From an uncultured Selenomonadales bacterium (GTDB lineage: Bacteria > Bacillota > Negativicutes > Selenomonadales > Selenomonadaceae), in assembly GCA_900315155.1 (NCBI GenBank), contig OMYB01000002.1, positions 248,001 to 312,000 of the forward strand: a DNA stretch of 64,000 bases, given 5' to 3'. Within the stretch, counting starts at the first letter, position 1, and each line of letters begins with the position of its first letter. The position numbers and the translations under genes were made by a program. Below are positions 26,040 to 35,588 of this stretch, in pieces. Under the pieces are notes generated by a model. That model had not been told where the DNA came from. It did no database searches and worked only from the letters and a program-made list of their open reading frames with translations.

Positions 26040-28031
26040 TTACTTCTTTTTTTCGATTTTCAGCGTCGTATGCACGACGTTATCGATGATGTATTTCGTG
26101 GCGAATTTCGTCTCTCCAGTCTGCGGATCCTTTTTCTTCACGCCGAGCAGGTTAACCTGATGGCCATGCTTCTTATTTGCCGCCATGGCTGCATCCGCAG
26201 CCTTCTGTGCCTCGCGCAGGGCTTCCTTTTTCTGCCTATCCGTCATCTCCCCAACCGGCAAAGAGCCCGGGCCGATGACGATATCGTTGTTGCGCCCGCC
26301 ATTCTGGAAATTCTTGAGCTTTTCCTCGGTCGTCTGCTTCTTGTCCGGTTCCGTGGCCACATCAACGCCTGACTGCTGCAGGAGCATGAGGCTCGTGACC
26401 GGCACGAGGCCGCCGCCGCGCACATCGAGGTTCAGCACGCCCTCGCGCTGATTTTCGGGAACCGTGTACGGGATGAGCAGCGTCTCCTTATCGCGGCGGT
26501 ACGGCTTGATGGTCACCGTGAACTTTACGGTCTCACCGGGAGCCACCTTCATGCGGTCCGGCGTGGCGGAGAGGATAGAAGCCGTCTTGCGCTCGCTGTC
26601 CATCGTGATATCTGCCTGGATATCGAGGATATCGGATTCCTTATCCGTATTGCTGCAGATGAGGTTCATGCCCTGCATGATTTCGGCGACGGCAATCTGG
26701 CCGACATCGGCTGTGTTGTAAAACATGTTGCTGCGCTCGACCTTTCCGCTCTTCACCGCATTCGTGCGGATCGTGAACTTGACATTAGCCGTGCTGGCGC
26801 CGAGGTTATCCGAAACCTTGCTCATAGCCGCATAGGCGATGCCACCCGAAATCTGCGGCAGGAAGTCCTCATCATAGGCGATGCGCGCCGCAAAATCCTG
26901 CGTGCGGTTCAGGCTCTTGTCCGTAACCTTTACCTTGATGGGCACGACCGATGGGAAATCGCCGAGCTTGCCAGCGATGCCCGTGTCGCGGTCCTGGTTG
27001 ATGCGGCCGATGATATCGCCGATATTCGCGAGTTTCATGCCATTGCTCTGGCCGCTGATCGTGCCGACAATGGACGCCTTCGTCATGAAGTAGTTGACAT
27101 TTCCCTTATGCAGGAACGGATGCCCGAAAGCGAGGATACGCTTGCCATCCGTTGCCGTTACCGTACCCGTAGCACCGACGGCAAAATCGCCATAGACGAT
27201 GGCAACGCCGACCGGGGAACCTGGCTTCAGCGTTGCATGGTAATCGGTTTTCTTCTCGCCTGCCACCATCGGCATCCCCATCGGCATGAGCTGGAACGCG
27301 CTGCCGATCGGGAGCTTGTCCTGCAGGAAACGGATGCTGTTCGCATCGAAGCCGGAAAGATACAGGACGTCTGCCGGCTCAGCTTTCTTGTCCCCGTTCT
27401 TCGCTGCGATACCGGATTCCTCTTTGGCCTTGATCTTGGCCAGTTCCTGATCGAGGAAATCCTGAACTTCCTGATTGCTCTTAGCCGAGGCGTCGCCGTC
27501 TTTCTGTTTCTCCTTAGCCTTCTTCTCGGCTTCTTCCTTCGCTTTCTTCTGGTCGGCAGCGAACTTCTTCAGGTCAACCGTGCGGATATGCGTCTTGTTC
27601 TTCGTATCCGGCATCTCCCAAAGTGGCGTCATATTCTCAATCGGCGTGATGAAGAACGTATACGGCGTCATGTCCTTCAGGCCGGCTGCGACGGCGCCGA
27701 CGAGCTTACCATCGACATAGACCGGACTGCCGCTCATGCCCTGCAGGATACCGCCGACCTGACGGATCAGCGGACCATTCGCGCGCGCCATGATCATCGG
27801 ATTCGAGCCTTTGCCGTTCGAGAGCACACCGACGATATCCACGTCGAAGGAGCGGATGGCCGAGGAACTGTCGATAACGGTATAGGCCTTGCCCGACATC
27901 CCCTCGCGGACATCCGACGTCGCCATGATCGGATCCATCGCACTGGCTCCCTGCGGCGTTCCTGCTACCAGCAGCATCGCAGTGATGCCTGCTGCCATCA
28001 TTTTCCTGACGAATTTCTGCAAAACATTCAC
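26040..28031 (-). CDS. Exported SpoIVB-type (S55) serine peptidase domain protein
   Basis: A 663-residue exported protein. A signal peptide (ends GASA, about residue 31) leads into an S55/SpoIVB-like peptidase domain containing GGILQGMSGSPVYVDGKLVG, where the Ser of GMSGSP is the expected nucleophile. Later blocks include GKRILAFGHPF, which is a second hallmark of the family. A Lys/Glu-rich segment (KKAKEEAEKKAKEKQK) at ~165-210 is inserted in the domain, and the C-terminal third has an Ig-like/beta region and a charged helix. In sporulating relatives SpoIVB signals across membranes; here, beside envelope genes and without other sporulation genes, it probably acts in envelope stress or processing. 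That role is inferred. Confidence 0.83.
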   Translation of the reverse strand: MNVLQKFVRKMMAAGITAMLLVAGTPQGASAMDPIMATSDVREGMSGKAYTVIDSSSAIRSFDVDIVGVLSNGKGSNPMIMARANGPLIRQVGGILQGMSGSPVYVDGKLVGAVAAGLKDMTPYTFFITPIENMTPLWEMPDTKNKTHIRTVDLKKFAADQKKAKEEAEKKAKEKQKDGDASAKSNQEVQDFLDQELAKIKAKEESGIAAKNGDKKAEPADVLYLSGFDANSIRFLQDKLPIGSAFQLMPMGMPMVAGEKKTDYHATLKPGSPVGVAIVYGDFAVGATGTVTATDGKRILAFGHPFLHKGNVNYFMTKASIVGTISGQSNGMKLANIGDIIGRINQDRDTGIAGKLGDFPSVVPIKVKVTDKSLNRTQDFAARIAYDEDFLPQISGGIAYAAMSKVSDNLGASTANVKFTIRTNAVKSGKVERSNMFYNTADVGQIAVAEIMQGMNLICSNTDKESDILDIQADITMDSERKTASILSATPDRMKVAPGETVKFTVTIKPYRRDKETLLIPYTVPENQREGVLNLDVRGGGLVPVTSLMLLQQSGVDVATEPDKKQTTEEKLKNFQNGGRNNDIVIGPGSLPVGEMTDRQKKEALREAQKAADAAMAANKKHGHQVNLLGVKKKDPQTGETKFATKYIIDNVVHTTLKIEKKK

Positions 28032-28082
28032 CTCATCTGACGAATAGCGCTCCCTGCGCCAATTCTGATCGCTTTATCGTCA

Positions 28083-28091
28083 ATTATAGCA
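28083..28091 (-). promoter_or_regulatory. Extended -10 promoter of the S55 peptidase gene
   Basis: TGC-TATAAT on the minus strand about 50 bases ahead of the start codon; the -35 is weak. Confidence 0.55.
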
Positions 28092-28131
28092 TACTCGGCA
28101 GGGAATCGCACCTGCCCCTACCCGATTTCCT

Positions 28132-29598
28132 TCATTTCTTTACAAGAATAAGAGCGCTGCCCACCGGACGCTCGCTGCCATCCGATGGGGCGTTCACGAT
28201 CTGCCCTCCGACGACGAGTTCTGAGGAGCCTCCGCCATCGAAATTGATAGCATCGACCGCGCCGAATTTCTGCAAAAGCTGCGCCCAGGCCGTCAGCGTG
28301 AGACCGTGACTCGATTTCTGCCGCCCATCGACAACGCCGATCAGATAGTTGCCATTCGCCATGACACCCACGGCACTGCGCGGCGCATCCCCGTAGCGGA
28401 TATCCCCGGGGAACTGCTCCTCCGCCGCCGTCACATGGACGCGGCCATTTTCGAGGAGGCGCGGGCCGACGCCGAGGATCTGTACGGCCTCATTCCACGG
28501 CGAGCCGAGATTCTGCTCAATGGATACGGCATCGCCGACCTTCACGCCTGCAAAGGCATCCATGGTGGCGCCGTGCGTCGAGACCACCCAGCCATCGGCA
28601 GGAATCGCCGAATTGCCCACGCCGATCGCTGTAACCCGTCCATTCCGCACGATATATTCGCGCCCATACTCGTTCGTACGCGTCGTCTTTCCATAATAGC
28701 GGTTATACAGCGTCAGGCTGTCGGCTCCACGCTCGCAGTCAACGCCGCCGACCGGCTTCGTCACGCCCCCCATCGTCACGGTACCGCTGTAGCTCACCTT
28801 GCCAAACACGGAACGCCCATCCGGCAGGATACCGAAAGCACTGCGCGTGATATAGGTCGTGCCGACGATGTTTCCGTCGATTTTCGTGACGCCCAGCAGA
28901 TCGCCGTTCCAGTTAAAATACGAGGCATTCACCGCAGCGACGGCCTGGTATCGGTCCGAAATCCCGCTCACGGTCTCCCGGCCGGGGATTTGGCCTCCGC
29001 CGAGCGCCGGACGGACCGTATAGAGGTTCTTATCCGCCTCGACGAAATACGCCGTCACCTTGCCGGCATCATCCCAATAAACGTAGGTTTTCTTCGTGAG
29101 CCCCGGAGCCAGTTCTTCCTCGTAGGCATCCTTCGGGTCCGGCGTACCGGTTTTCTTTCCTGCCTGCGCAGATGGCTGGCTGGACGGTTTCGCTGCGGAG
29201 CTATTGGATGGTTTCGGCAGTACGTCGATGAACACACGGGCCGGCTTATGCAGATTTGCTACCTTGTAGGTAAGGCCGGATTTCAGCTTCATCGTCACGA
29301 GGAAGTGATCCTGTTTCAGCGCATAGCTCACCGACTCGATGCGGGAGCTGTGGAACGGCACTTTCCGGAAGTGGCGCGTCGCGACATCCGTGAAATCGAT
29401 CGTAATCGTCTGCCCATCGTCCGATGTACGGACATCATAGAGCGGCGTCTCCGAAAGATCGAACACAATGCGGTCATGCTCACTGCCGCTGTGGCAGCGC
29501 ACGCCCTGCAGGTTCGCTGCCGCCAAAGCCGCCGTCTGCAGCGCAAAGACCATCGCAACCGTACCGATACTGATTTTCTTCCAAATACCCAGTTTCAA
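28132..29598 (-). CDS. Exported AMIN-domain / phosphodiester glycosidase (NAGPA) protein
   Basis: A 488-residue exported protein. After a signal peptide (KLGIWKKISIG ... ALAA) an AMIN domain at ~30-125 should bind peptidoglycan or target the envelope. A Ser/Pro/Lys linker leads to a C-terminal NAGPA domain at ~185-488, with the conserved VNASYFNWNG, RSAVGVMANG and DAINFDGGGSSELVV blocks. The family removes sugars from phosphodiester-linked glycans, probably of wall polymers. The start is a TTG at 29598: GGAGG lies nine bases upstream, and any earlier Met would fall inside the upstream terminator. First gene after the flagellar operon. Confidence 0.85.
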   Translation of the reverse strand: MKLGIWKKISIGTVAMVFALQTAALAAANLQGVRCHSGSEHDRIVFDLSETPLYDVRTSDDGQTITIDFTDVATRHFRKVPFHSSRIESVSYALKQDHFLVTMKLKSGLTYKVANLHKPARVFIDVLPKPSNSSAAKPSSQPSAQAGKKTGTPDPKDAYEEELAPGLTKKTYVYWDDAGKVTAYFVEADKNLYTVRPALGGGQIPGRETVSGISDRYQAVAAVNASYFNWNGDLLGVTKIDGNIVGTTYITRSAFGILPDGRSVFGKVSYSGTVTMGGVTKPVGGVDCERGADSLTLYNRYYGKTTRTNEYGREYIVRNGRVTAIGVGNSAIPADGWVVSTHGATMDAFAGVKVGDAVSIEQNLGSPWNEAVQILGVGPRLLENGRVHVTAAEEQFPGDIRYGDAPRSAVGVMANGNYLIGVVDGRQKSSHGLTLTAWAQLLQKFGAVDAINFDGGGSSELVVGGQIVNAPSDGSERPVGSALILVKK

Positions 29599-29614
29599 AA
29601 ATAGAGACCTCCAA

Positions 29615-29650
29615 ACAAAAAAGCTGATGCACGGCTTGCCTTGCATCAGC
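29615..29650 (-). terminator. Terminator of the flagellar operon
   Basis: GCTGATGCA pairs with TGCATCAGC on the minus strand, followed by TTTTTTG. It lies just past the flgJ stop and ahead of the NAGPA gene. Confidence 0.85.
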
Positions 29651-29660
29651 CTCATTTCTA

Positions 29661-30104
29661 TCACTTTACCGTATGCGTAACGTTTTTCTCGTTCAGGACC
29701 GAAGGCGCGAGCTGCTTGTAAAGCATATCGGCCAGGCCGATTCCACCGCTGTCCGCCACATTCTGCATCAGCTGCGTATCGCGCATATCCTTGAAGATAC
29801 TCTCCGCATTCGACTCACCGAACAGCGGATCTTTCGGGACTGTCTTACGCATTTCGCGGTACATGATGTTCAGGAACATGGCCTCAAAGCCCTTGCAGGC
29901 ATCCCTGAGCTCCTGCTCCTTCTTCGTCTGCGCCGACGTCGTCACGCTGTCGCTCTTCTGTGCCGCATCGACCTTGTTCTTCGCCTGCTGCAGGATATTC
30001 TGGAAGGACTCTGCTCCGGCGGTTTCCATCGCAGAATCGAGCGATGCATTGCGCTGGATCCCCTGCGCAGCCAGTCCTTCCGTCAAAGGATTCATGGTAA
30101 TCAT
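29661..30104 (-). CDS. flgJ: Flagellar rod-binding protein FlgJ (N-terminal domain type)
   Basis: A 147-residue protein equivalent to the rod-capping half of FlgJ. The conserved core ELRDACKGFEAMFLNIMYREM ... IFKDMRDTQLMQNVADSGGIGLADMLYKQL is complete (shown in parts), while the muramidase domain found in enterobacterial FlgJ is absent, as in many Firmicutes. It would guide assembly of the rod in the periplasm. The start at 30104 follows GGAGG; the longer frame to 30158 overlaps flgI. A separate glucosaminidase gene at 41.6-42.9 kb could supply the missing wall-lytic function, though nothing ties them together. Confidence 0.88.
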   Translation of the reverse strand: MITMNPLTEGLAAQGIQRNASLDSAMETAGAESFQNILQQAKNKVDAAQKSDSVTTSAQTKKEQELRDACKGFEAMFLNIMYREMRKTVPKDPLFGESNAESIFKDMRDTQLMQNVADSGGIGLADMLYKQLAPSVLNEKNVTHTVK

Positions 30105-30126
30105 AGCAATTCCTCCCCGTTCTGCA

Positions 30127-31242
30127 TCAGATAATCTGCAGGTCGGCATGCAGCGCACCGGCCGCCTTCATCGCCTGCAGGATGGAAATCGTATCACGCG
30201 GCGTCGCACCGACGGCATTAAGCGCGCCGACGATATCGCTGACGTTCGTCGTGGCCGGCAGGACGATGCTGCTCGACTTATCTTCCTTCGCATTGGCCTT
30301 CGTGTTGCGCGCCGTGACCGTCGTGCCATAACTGAACGGATCCGGCTGGCTCGTCGTGTTGTTCTTCTGAACATGGATCGTGAGACCGCCCTGCGTGATG
30401 GCACACTCGTCGACTGAAACATTGCCGCCCATGACGATGGTGCCCGTGCGCTCGTTGACAACGACCTTGGCGATGTTATCCGGCATAATCGGCAGATCCT
30501 CAACGCCGGCGACGAAACCGACGATGTTGTTCTTATAGTACGCCGGAATGCTGATATCGATCCTTCCCGGGTTCACAGCCCTTGCCACGCTGCCGTACTG
30601 CGCATTGATGGCGCCCGCGATACGCGATGCTGTCGTGAAGTCCGGCTGGGCAAGGGAAAGGGAGATATTGCCATTCTGGCCGATATCGTCCTCTACCGTG
30701 CGCTCGACGATTGCTGCGTTCGGCGACGTGCCGACCGTCGGGAAGTTCTTCTGCACATTGGAACCGCCATTGCCGGCCATGAAGCCGCCCGTCGAAACCG
30801 CGCCCTGGGCAACCGCATAAACGTTTCCATTCGCCGCCTTCAGCGGGGTCTGCAGCAGCGTACCGCCCTGGACGCTCTTCGCATCGCCGACGGACGAGAC
30901 CGTGATATCGATCGTATCACCCTCGCGCACGAACGGCGGCAGCGTCGCCGTAACGACGACCGCCGCGACATTCTTTGCCTTGATCTGGTTGGAGCTGACC
31001 GTAATGCCATAGGCGCGCAGCATGTTCACGACTGACTGCGACGTCTGCAGGGAACTCGTCGAGTCACCATTGCCGTTGAGGCCGACGACGAGGCCGTAGC
31101 CCATGAGCTGGTTGCTCCGCACGCCCTGTACCTTAGCGATATCCTTGATGCGCGTCACCGCTGCATCGGCCGACACGGTCGAGGGCAGGAGCCCGGCAAA
31201 GCAGACCAGCGCCAGTAAAAGACATAGGATTTTCTTCATCAT
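30127..31242 (-). CDS. flgI: Flagellar P-ring protein FlgI
   Basis: A 371-residue exported protein with signal peptide (ends VSADA) and the conserved P-ring start ITRIKDIAKVQGVRSNQLMG-like region, GYGLVVGLNGNGDST and SVGDAKSVQGGTLLQTPLKA. It forms the ring around the rod in the peptidoglycan layer, which occurs only in diderm bacteria. ATG 31242 or the adjacent ATG 31239 could be used; the latter has better spacing to GGAGG. Lies between flgH and flgJ in the usual order. Confidence 0.95.
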   Translation of the reverse strand: MMKKILCLLLALVCFAGLLPSTVSADAAVTRIKDIAKVQGVRSNQLMGYGLVVGLNGNGDSTSSLQTSQSVVNMLRAYGITVSSNQIKAKNVAAVVVTATLPPFVREGDTIDITVSSVGDAKSVQGGTLLQTPLKAANGNVYAVAQGAVSTGGFMAGNGGSNVQKNFPTVGTSPNAAIVERTVEDDIGQNGNISLSLAQPDFTTASRIAGAINAQYGSVARAVNPGRIDISIPAYYKNNIVGFVAGVEDLPIMPDNIAKVVVNERTGTIVMGGNVSVDECAITQGGLTIHVQKNNTTSQPDPFSYGTTVTARNTKANAKEDKSSSIVLPATTNVSDIVGALNAVGATPRDTISILQAMKAAGALHADLQII

Positions 31243-31266
31243 ATACCTCCGCGATCCGATCCTGCA

Positions 31267-31869
31267 TCAGAACAGGATGTTGAAGATCTGCGTCAGGATA
31301 CCCTGCCGCTGCTTCGCGTTCAATGGACCCTTGCCATCGAACTTCACCGTAGCATCTGCAATCTTCGTACTGGGAATTGTATTATTGAAGGAAACATCAT
31401 CCTGACGGCATACGCCGCGGAACGTGATGCGATGCTCCTCCTTGTTCTGCCAGATGGACTGCGTCCCCTCGACGGTCATATTGCCATTCGGCTGCACATC
31501 GACGACCGTCACCGTGACGTTGCCCTGCACCGTGTCCGTTGCCGACGTAGCGCCCTGCGACTTCTGCGAATCCGAGCCGCCAGCCGAAGCGGCCTTGAGG
31601 AAGTCAAAGATGCCGACACCGGCGCTCAGGCTCACATTGCCCGATTTGCTGTTCGAGTGCGCCCGCGTGGCCGATGTCGTCGTAGACTCCGAAATGACGA
31701 TCGTCAGGATGTCGCCCACATCATGCGCTTTGTGATCCGCCCAGATACCATAACTGCCGCGGTCAGACCAGAGAGACTGGGCCGAGGCCGGGACCATCGG
31801 GGCGAACACCGCCGAGGCACAGAATGCCGCAGCCAGCGCCAGCGAGAGTTTCTTGTCGATAACGTTCAT
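31267..31869 (-). CDS. flgH: Flagellar L-ring protein FlgH
   Basis: A 200-residue exported protein with signal peptide and the FlgH core (SLWSDRGSYGIWADHKAHDV, VGDILTIVISESTTTSA, NGNMTVEGTQ). It builds the outer-membrane ring of the flagellar basal body, direct support for a diderm envelope. Unlike enterobacterial FlgH, no lipobox Cys is visible near the cleavage site (FAPMVPASAQS), so this copy is probably not a lipoprotein. Lies in the flgF-G-A-H-I-J order. Confidence 0.92.
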   Translation of the reverse strand: MNVIDKKLSLALAAAFCASAVFAPMVPASAQSLWSDRGSYGIWADHKAHDVGDILTIVISESTTTSATRAHSNSKSGNVSLSAGVGIFDFLKAASAGGSDSQKSQGATSATDTVQGNVTVTVVDVQPNGNMTVEGTQSIWQNKEEHRITFRGVCRQDDVSFNNTIPSTKIADATVKFDGKGPLNAKQRQGILTQIFNILF

Positions 31870-31895
31870 GTTTCACACCTCTATCCAAAGGCTTC

Positions 31896-32648
31896 TCAGC
31901 CTTCGATTTCCACCGTATTCGCATCGATGACTTTGCCGCGCAGCATCTTGCCGGACTTGGCATTGCGTACGCGGATCCTCGCGCCGATGCGTCCCTTCTG
32001 CATCGCAAAGCCATCGGTCTTGACCTCGATGGCACCGGTACGCATGATGAGCGTGATGGGAGAACCGGACTGCATGACGGCTGGCGTCGTGAGCATCGCG
32101 GGCGTCAGCACCGTGCCGCCGTGGATCGCGCGTGCGGGCACATGTCCCTCGAGCTGCTTCAGGTCCGTCAGATAGACCGCGCCCGCATCCTCGATGCACC
32201 GTTCCTGTATCGTGCCATCTGATGGTCCCAAAGCCTGTTCCAGCCGCAAATCATGCGCAGCAACGACGACGTTTCCATAGATGCGCACGCGGTAATACAG
32301 GATTGCGCGCCGGTAAAACACACCATTGACATAGGCCTCGACATAGACTGGGGTCTGTCCCGTATAGCTGATGCCGCTCGGCAGATGCACCTCGCAGATC
32401 AGCTGACCAGCCGGCACACGCATATCGCGCGGCTTGCGCACGAGCTGGATGTCCTGCCGCCGCGTTTCCTGCTTGTCCTGCAGCTCCTGCACGACTTTCG
32501 CATGAGCGATATCGGCCATGTAGTCGCCGGATATGGTCTGCGGATAGCGGTCCGTCAAGCTCACCGCTTCCGAAGAAGCGGGAAATAGAAAGAAACAGCC
32601 ACCCCATAGCAAGCATAGAATGGCCGTCAAGATTCTTTTCAATTGCAT
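31896..32648 (-). CDS. flgA: Flagellar P-ring assembly chaperone FlgA
   Basis: A 250-residue exported protein. It has a signal peptide and a C-terminal SAF-type domain (VPARAIHGGTVLTPAMLTTP, VKTDGFAMQKGRIGARIRVR, NAKSGKMLRGKVIDANTVEI) typical of FlgA, which promotes P-ring polymerisation in the periplasm. The N-terminal half is more divergent. Its ATG overlaps the flgG stop by one base, so it is translationally coupled. Placement between flgG and flgH supports the call. Confidence 0.88.
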   Translation of the reverse strand: MQLKRILTAILCLLWGGCFFLFPASSEAVSLTDRYPQTISGDYMADIAHAKVVQELQDKQETRRQDIQLVRKPRDMRVPAGQLICEVHLPSGISYTGQTPVYVEAYVNGVFYRRAILYYRVRIYGNVVVAAHDLRLEQALGPSDGTIQERCIEDAGAVYLTDLKQLEGHVPARAIHGGTVLTPAMLTTPAVMQSGSPITLIMRTGAIEVKTDGFAMQKGRIGARIRVRNAKSGKMLRGKVIDANTVEIEG

Positions 32649-33442
32649 CAGCGTTTCAGCCCGTTGGCAATCTCGAGCATGGAGTCCGAGGTTTGGACGG
32701 CCTTGGAATTCGATTCATACGCGCGCTGGGAGACGATCATATTGACCATTTCCTCGACGATCTGGACGTTCGACATCTCGAGCGTGCTCTGCACAAGCGT
32801 ACCGGCACCTTCCTCGCCCGGATTACCCTCGATGGCCTCACCGGAGGCACCGGAAACCACATAGAGGTTCTTGCCGATTGCCGTGAGTCCGGACGGATTC
32901 ACGAAACGCGCCAGCGTGATCTGGCCGATCTGCTCCGGCTCATTGGCACCAGCCGGCGTATCCGAGACCGTACCATCACCGGCGATGACGATGGAATCGC
33001 TCGGGGCATTGTCGGCAAACTGGATGTTATCCGCGAGAGGATAGCCATCCGACGTCACGAGGCGGCGCTGGTCGTCCAGCTTGAACGAGCCATCGCGCGT
33101 GTAAGCCGTCGTGCCATCCGGCAGCGTAATGCGGAAGAAGCCCTCGCCTTCGATGGCGACATCCGTCGGATGATCCGTCGTCTGCAGCGAGCCCTGCGTA
33201 AAGATGCGGTTCGTCGCTGCAACGCGCGTGCCGAGGCCGACCTGCAGACCCGTCGGATAGACGCTGTCCGCACCGCTCTGGGCACCGGCATCGCGCAGGC
33301 GCTGATACATGAGGTCCTGGAACTCCGCGCGGACCTTCTTGCCGCCGTGCGTGTTGACGTTTGCGATGTTATGCGAAATGACATCCATATTCGTCTGCTG
33401 TCCGATCATGCCGGAAGCTGCAGACCAAAGTGCTCTCATCAT
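32648..33442 (-). CDS. flgG: Flagellar distal rod protein FlgG
   Basis: A 264-residue rod protein, the standard FlgG length. It starts [21 protein letters not shown] and continues [20 protein letters not shown], the rod-family N-terminus, and ends with the matching amphipathic helix ([20 protein letters not shown]). It polymerises into the distal rod. AGGAGG precedes the ATG pair at 33442. The ~100-base gap to flgF shows nothing I can name. Confidence 0.93.
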   Translation of the reverse strand: MMRALWSAASGMIGQQTNMDVISHNIANVNTHGGKKVRAEFQDLMYQRLRDAGAQSGADSVYPTGLQVGLGTRVAATNRIFTQGSLQTTDHPTDVAIEGEGFFRITLPDGTTAYTRDGSFKLDDQRRLVTSDGYPLADNIQFADNAPSDSIVIAGDGTVSDTPAGANEPEQIGQITLARFVNPSGLTAIGKNLYVVSGASGEAIEGNPGEEGAGTLVQSTLEMSNVQIVEEMVNMIVSQRAYESNSKAVQTSDSMLEIANGLKR

Positions 33443-33544
33443 AATGAGATGCCTCCTATCTTACTGATTCCTGTCTACTCATAGTATCGGCATCCATGCA
33501 AATTTTCTTAAGTCATCGGCAGAAATTTGTCTCTTCCACCTTTA

Positions 33545-34351
33545 TCAGGATACCCTGCCGACGTCATTGACGGACTTGTCGAGCATCGTATCCTGCGTCG
33601 TGACCGCTTTCGAATTCGCCTCGTACATACGATGGTTGTTGATGAGTTCGACCATTTCCTGAACCACACTCGAGTTGGATTTCTCGAGCATGCCCTGCTG
33701 GATCGACCCCGTCGCCGGTGCCGGCTGCGCGCCCTGCTGTGGATACCAGAGGTTGTTGCCCTGTTTCAAGAGTGCGCGGCGGTCGTTGCCAAACTGCACG
33801 AACTGCAGCTGGCCGACAGCCTGTCCATCCGCGAGGATCTGCCCCTGCTCCCCGACGGAGATATACGCCGCATTCGCCGGAATCTGAATCGTACGCCCCT
33901 GCGTATCCAGCACCGGCAGTCCCTGCACGGTCTGGAGCACGCCGTTATTTCCACGGTAGAAGTTGCCATCGCGCGTATAGCGCACGCCCTGCGGCGTCTG
34001 CACGGCAAAGTAGCCGTTTCCGGCAATCGCGAGATCGAGCGGGTTGCCCGTCGTCTCGAAGACACCCTGCGACTGGTCGACCGCGATCTCGTCGATATAG
34101 GAGCCCAGTCCGAGCGTGCCGACGACCGGCGCCTGCAGGCCCAGATGGAATCCCTTGAACGACGTCACATCGCTCTGATCTGCCTTCGTATCGTTGATCC
34201 GGCGGATCAGCATCGGCTCGAACTCCGCACTGATCGCCTCATCGCGCTTGAAGCCGTTCGTGCTTACGTTTGCCAGGTTGTTGGCAATCGTATCCGTGCG
34301 CTTCGTTTCCGTAATCATACCCGATGCTGCTGTATAAAGGCCACGCCACAT
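33545..34351 (-). CDS. flgF: Flagellar proximal rod protein FlgF / FlhO-like
   Basis: A 268-residue paralogue of FlgG with the same ends: N-terminal ASGMITETKRTDTIANNLAN and a C-terminal EMVELINNHRMYEANSKAV helix. As the first flagellar gene after mbl it matches the position of FlhO in Bacillus and FlgF in Gram-negatives. GAGGTGAAG precedes the ATG. FlgF and FlgG/FlhP are hard to tell apart by sequence, so the name rests partly on order. Confidence 0.87.
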   Translation of the reverse strand: MWRGLYTAASGMITETKRTDTIANNLANVSTNGFKRDEAISAEFEPMLIRRINDTKADQSDVTSFKGFHLGLQAPVVGTLGLGSYIDEIAVDQSQGVFETTGNPLDLAIAGNGYFAVQTPQGVRYTRDGNFYRGNNGVLQTVQGLPVLDTQGRTIQIPANAAYISVGEQGQILADGQAVGQLQFVQFGNDRRALLKQGNNLWYPQQGAQPAPATGSIQQGMLEKSNSSVVQEMVELINNHRMYEANSKAVTTQDTMLDKSVNDVGRVS

Positions 34352-34429
34352 AGTTCTTCACCTCTACGCAAAACATTCCACTCTATCTGTATTCCTTCTA
34401 CGGAAATGCAGGAAATCCTCCCTGCGCGA

Positions 34430-35449
34430 TTATTTTTTCGTGTTCAGCGCCGCTTTTCCGTCAAATTTCCCGAACGTGTCGAGTGCCTTGCCGCAGCCAA
34501 GCGCCACGCAGGAGAGCGGGTCATCGGCGAGAACCGTCGGAATCTCCGTCTCGCGGCGGATGAGCTCATCGAGTCCGTAGAGCATCGAGCCGCCGCCCGT
34601 CATGATGATGCCGCGGTCCATGATATCTGCCGACAGCTCCGGCGGCGTCTCCTCGAGGACTTTCTTGACGCAATCGACGATACGGGAGACAGACTGCTCC
34701 AGTGCCTCTGCTGCCTGTGCCGTCGTGATTGTCACCGTCTTCGGCAGGCCGGAAAGCAGGTCGCGGCCGCGGACATCGAGCGTTTCATTGCGCGCATCCG
34801 GGAACGCGGCGCCCACCTGCATCTTGACTTCTTCCGCCGTACGCTCACCGATCATCATATTGAATTCACGCTTGATATACGCGATGATATCTTCATCAAA
34901 CTTATCGCCGGCAATGCGCAGGCTGTCGCTGTTGACGATGCCGCCAAGCGAGATGACCGCAATATCCGTCGTGCCGCCACCGATATCGATGACCATCGAG
35001 CCGCACGGCTCGACGATATCGAGGCCGGCGCCCATAGCCGCTGCGAGCGGTTCCTCGATGAGCTGCGTATGGCGTGCACCAGCCTGCTCGGCAGCCTCCT
35101 GCACCGCACGCTGCTCGACCATCGTCGCACCGGACGGGATGCAGATGATGATGCGCGGACGGAACACGAAGCTGTGGCCGACAATCTTCTCGATGAAATG
35201 GCGCAGCATCGTCTCCGTGATATCGTAGTTCGCGATGACACCGTCGCGCAGTGGACGGATTGCCTGGATATTTCCCGGGGTACGGCCGATCATGCGCTTT
35301 GCCTCTTCGCCGACAGCCAGGACCCGATTCGTATCCTTATCCACAGCGACGACAGACGGCTCGCGCAGCACGATGCCCTTGCCCTTGACATAGGCCAGTA
35401 CATTGGCCGTGCCGAGGTCAATACCGATATCCATTGACATTCCAAACAT
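34430..35449 (-). CDS. mbl: MreB-family actin homologue, probably Mbl
   Basis: A 339-residue bacterial actin that organises side-wall peptidoglycan synthesis at the inner membrane face. Phosphate-1 GIDLGTANVLAYVKGKGIV, phosphate-2 GSMVIDIGGGTTDIAVISLG and adenosine MTGGGSMLYGLDE motifs are all intact. The choice of Mbl over MreB follows synteny: mbl precedes flhO-flhP (here flgF-flgG) in other Firmicutes. The ATG at 35449 gives the usual short N-terminus; the ribosome site is an unusual AAGGGGAAAG. A structured leader with two possible terminators lies upstream and may regulate the gene. Confidence 0.93.
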   Translation of the reverse strand: MFGMSMDIGIDLGTANVLAYVKGKGIVLREPSVVAVDKDTNRVLAVGEEAKRMIGRTPGNIQAIRPLRDGVIANYDITETMLRHFIEKIVGHSFVFRPRIIICIPSGATMVEQRAVQEAAEQAGARHTQLIEEPLAAAMGAGLDIVEPCGSMVIDIGGGTTDIAVISLGGIVNSDSLRIAGDKFDEDIIAYIKREFNMMIGERTAEEVKMQVGAAFPDARNETLDVRGRDLLSGLPKTVTITTAQAAEALEQSVSRIVDCVKKVLEETPPELSADIMDRGIIMTGGGSMLYGLDELIRRETEIPTVLADDPLSCVALGCGKALDTFGKFDGKAALNTKK

Positions 35450-35470
35450 GACGTTTCTTTCCCCTTCCAA

Positions 35471-35583
35471 ATATAAAAGGAACCGCAGGTTCCCGTTATC
35501 AGCAAACCCAAAAACATGAACTCATCCTAACAATCCTCACTAAAAATCAGCGGGAATCAGGGGGGCTCCCCTCGCGAGTTCAT
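35471..35583 (-). promoter_or_regulatory. Structured 5' leader of mbl
   Basis: On the minus strand GGATGAACTC near the predicted transcript start can pair with GAGTTCAT (35524-35517), which is followed by GTTTTTGGG. An inner stem AGGGG/CCCCT is present. Further on, GGAACC-TGC-GGTTCC (35493-35479) is followed by TTTTATATTT. Two hairpins each ending in a U-run, upstream of the start codon, suggest regulated termination. No known riboswitch class was recognised. Confidence 0.55.
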
Positions 35584-35588
35584 CCTAT

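Noticed and set aside
26040-28031. Evidence for sporulation from the SpoIVB-like peptidase
   Set aside because: S55-domain proteins occur in non-sporulating Negativicutes, and no other sporulation gene is in the window.
33527-35437. Very long plus-strand open frame opposite flgF and mbl
   Set aside because: It mirrors the codons of well-supported minus-strand genes in a G/C-rich third-position pattern, has no ribosome site, and its product is low-complexity Arg/His/Leu sequence. Similar long antisense frames occur opposite many genes here.
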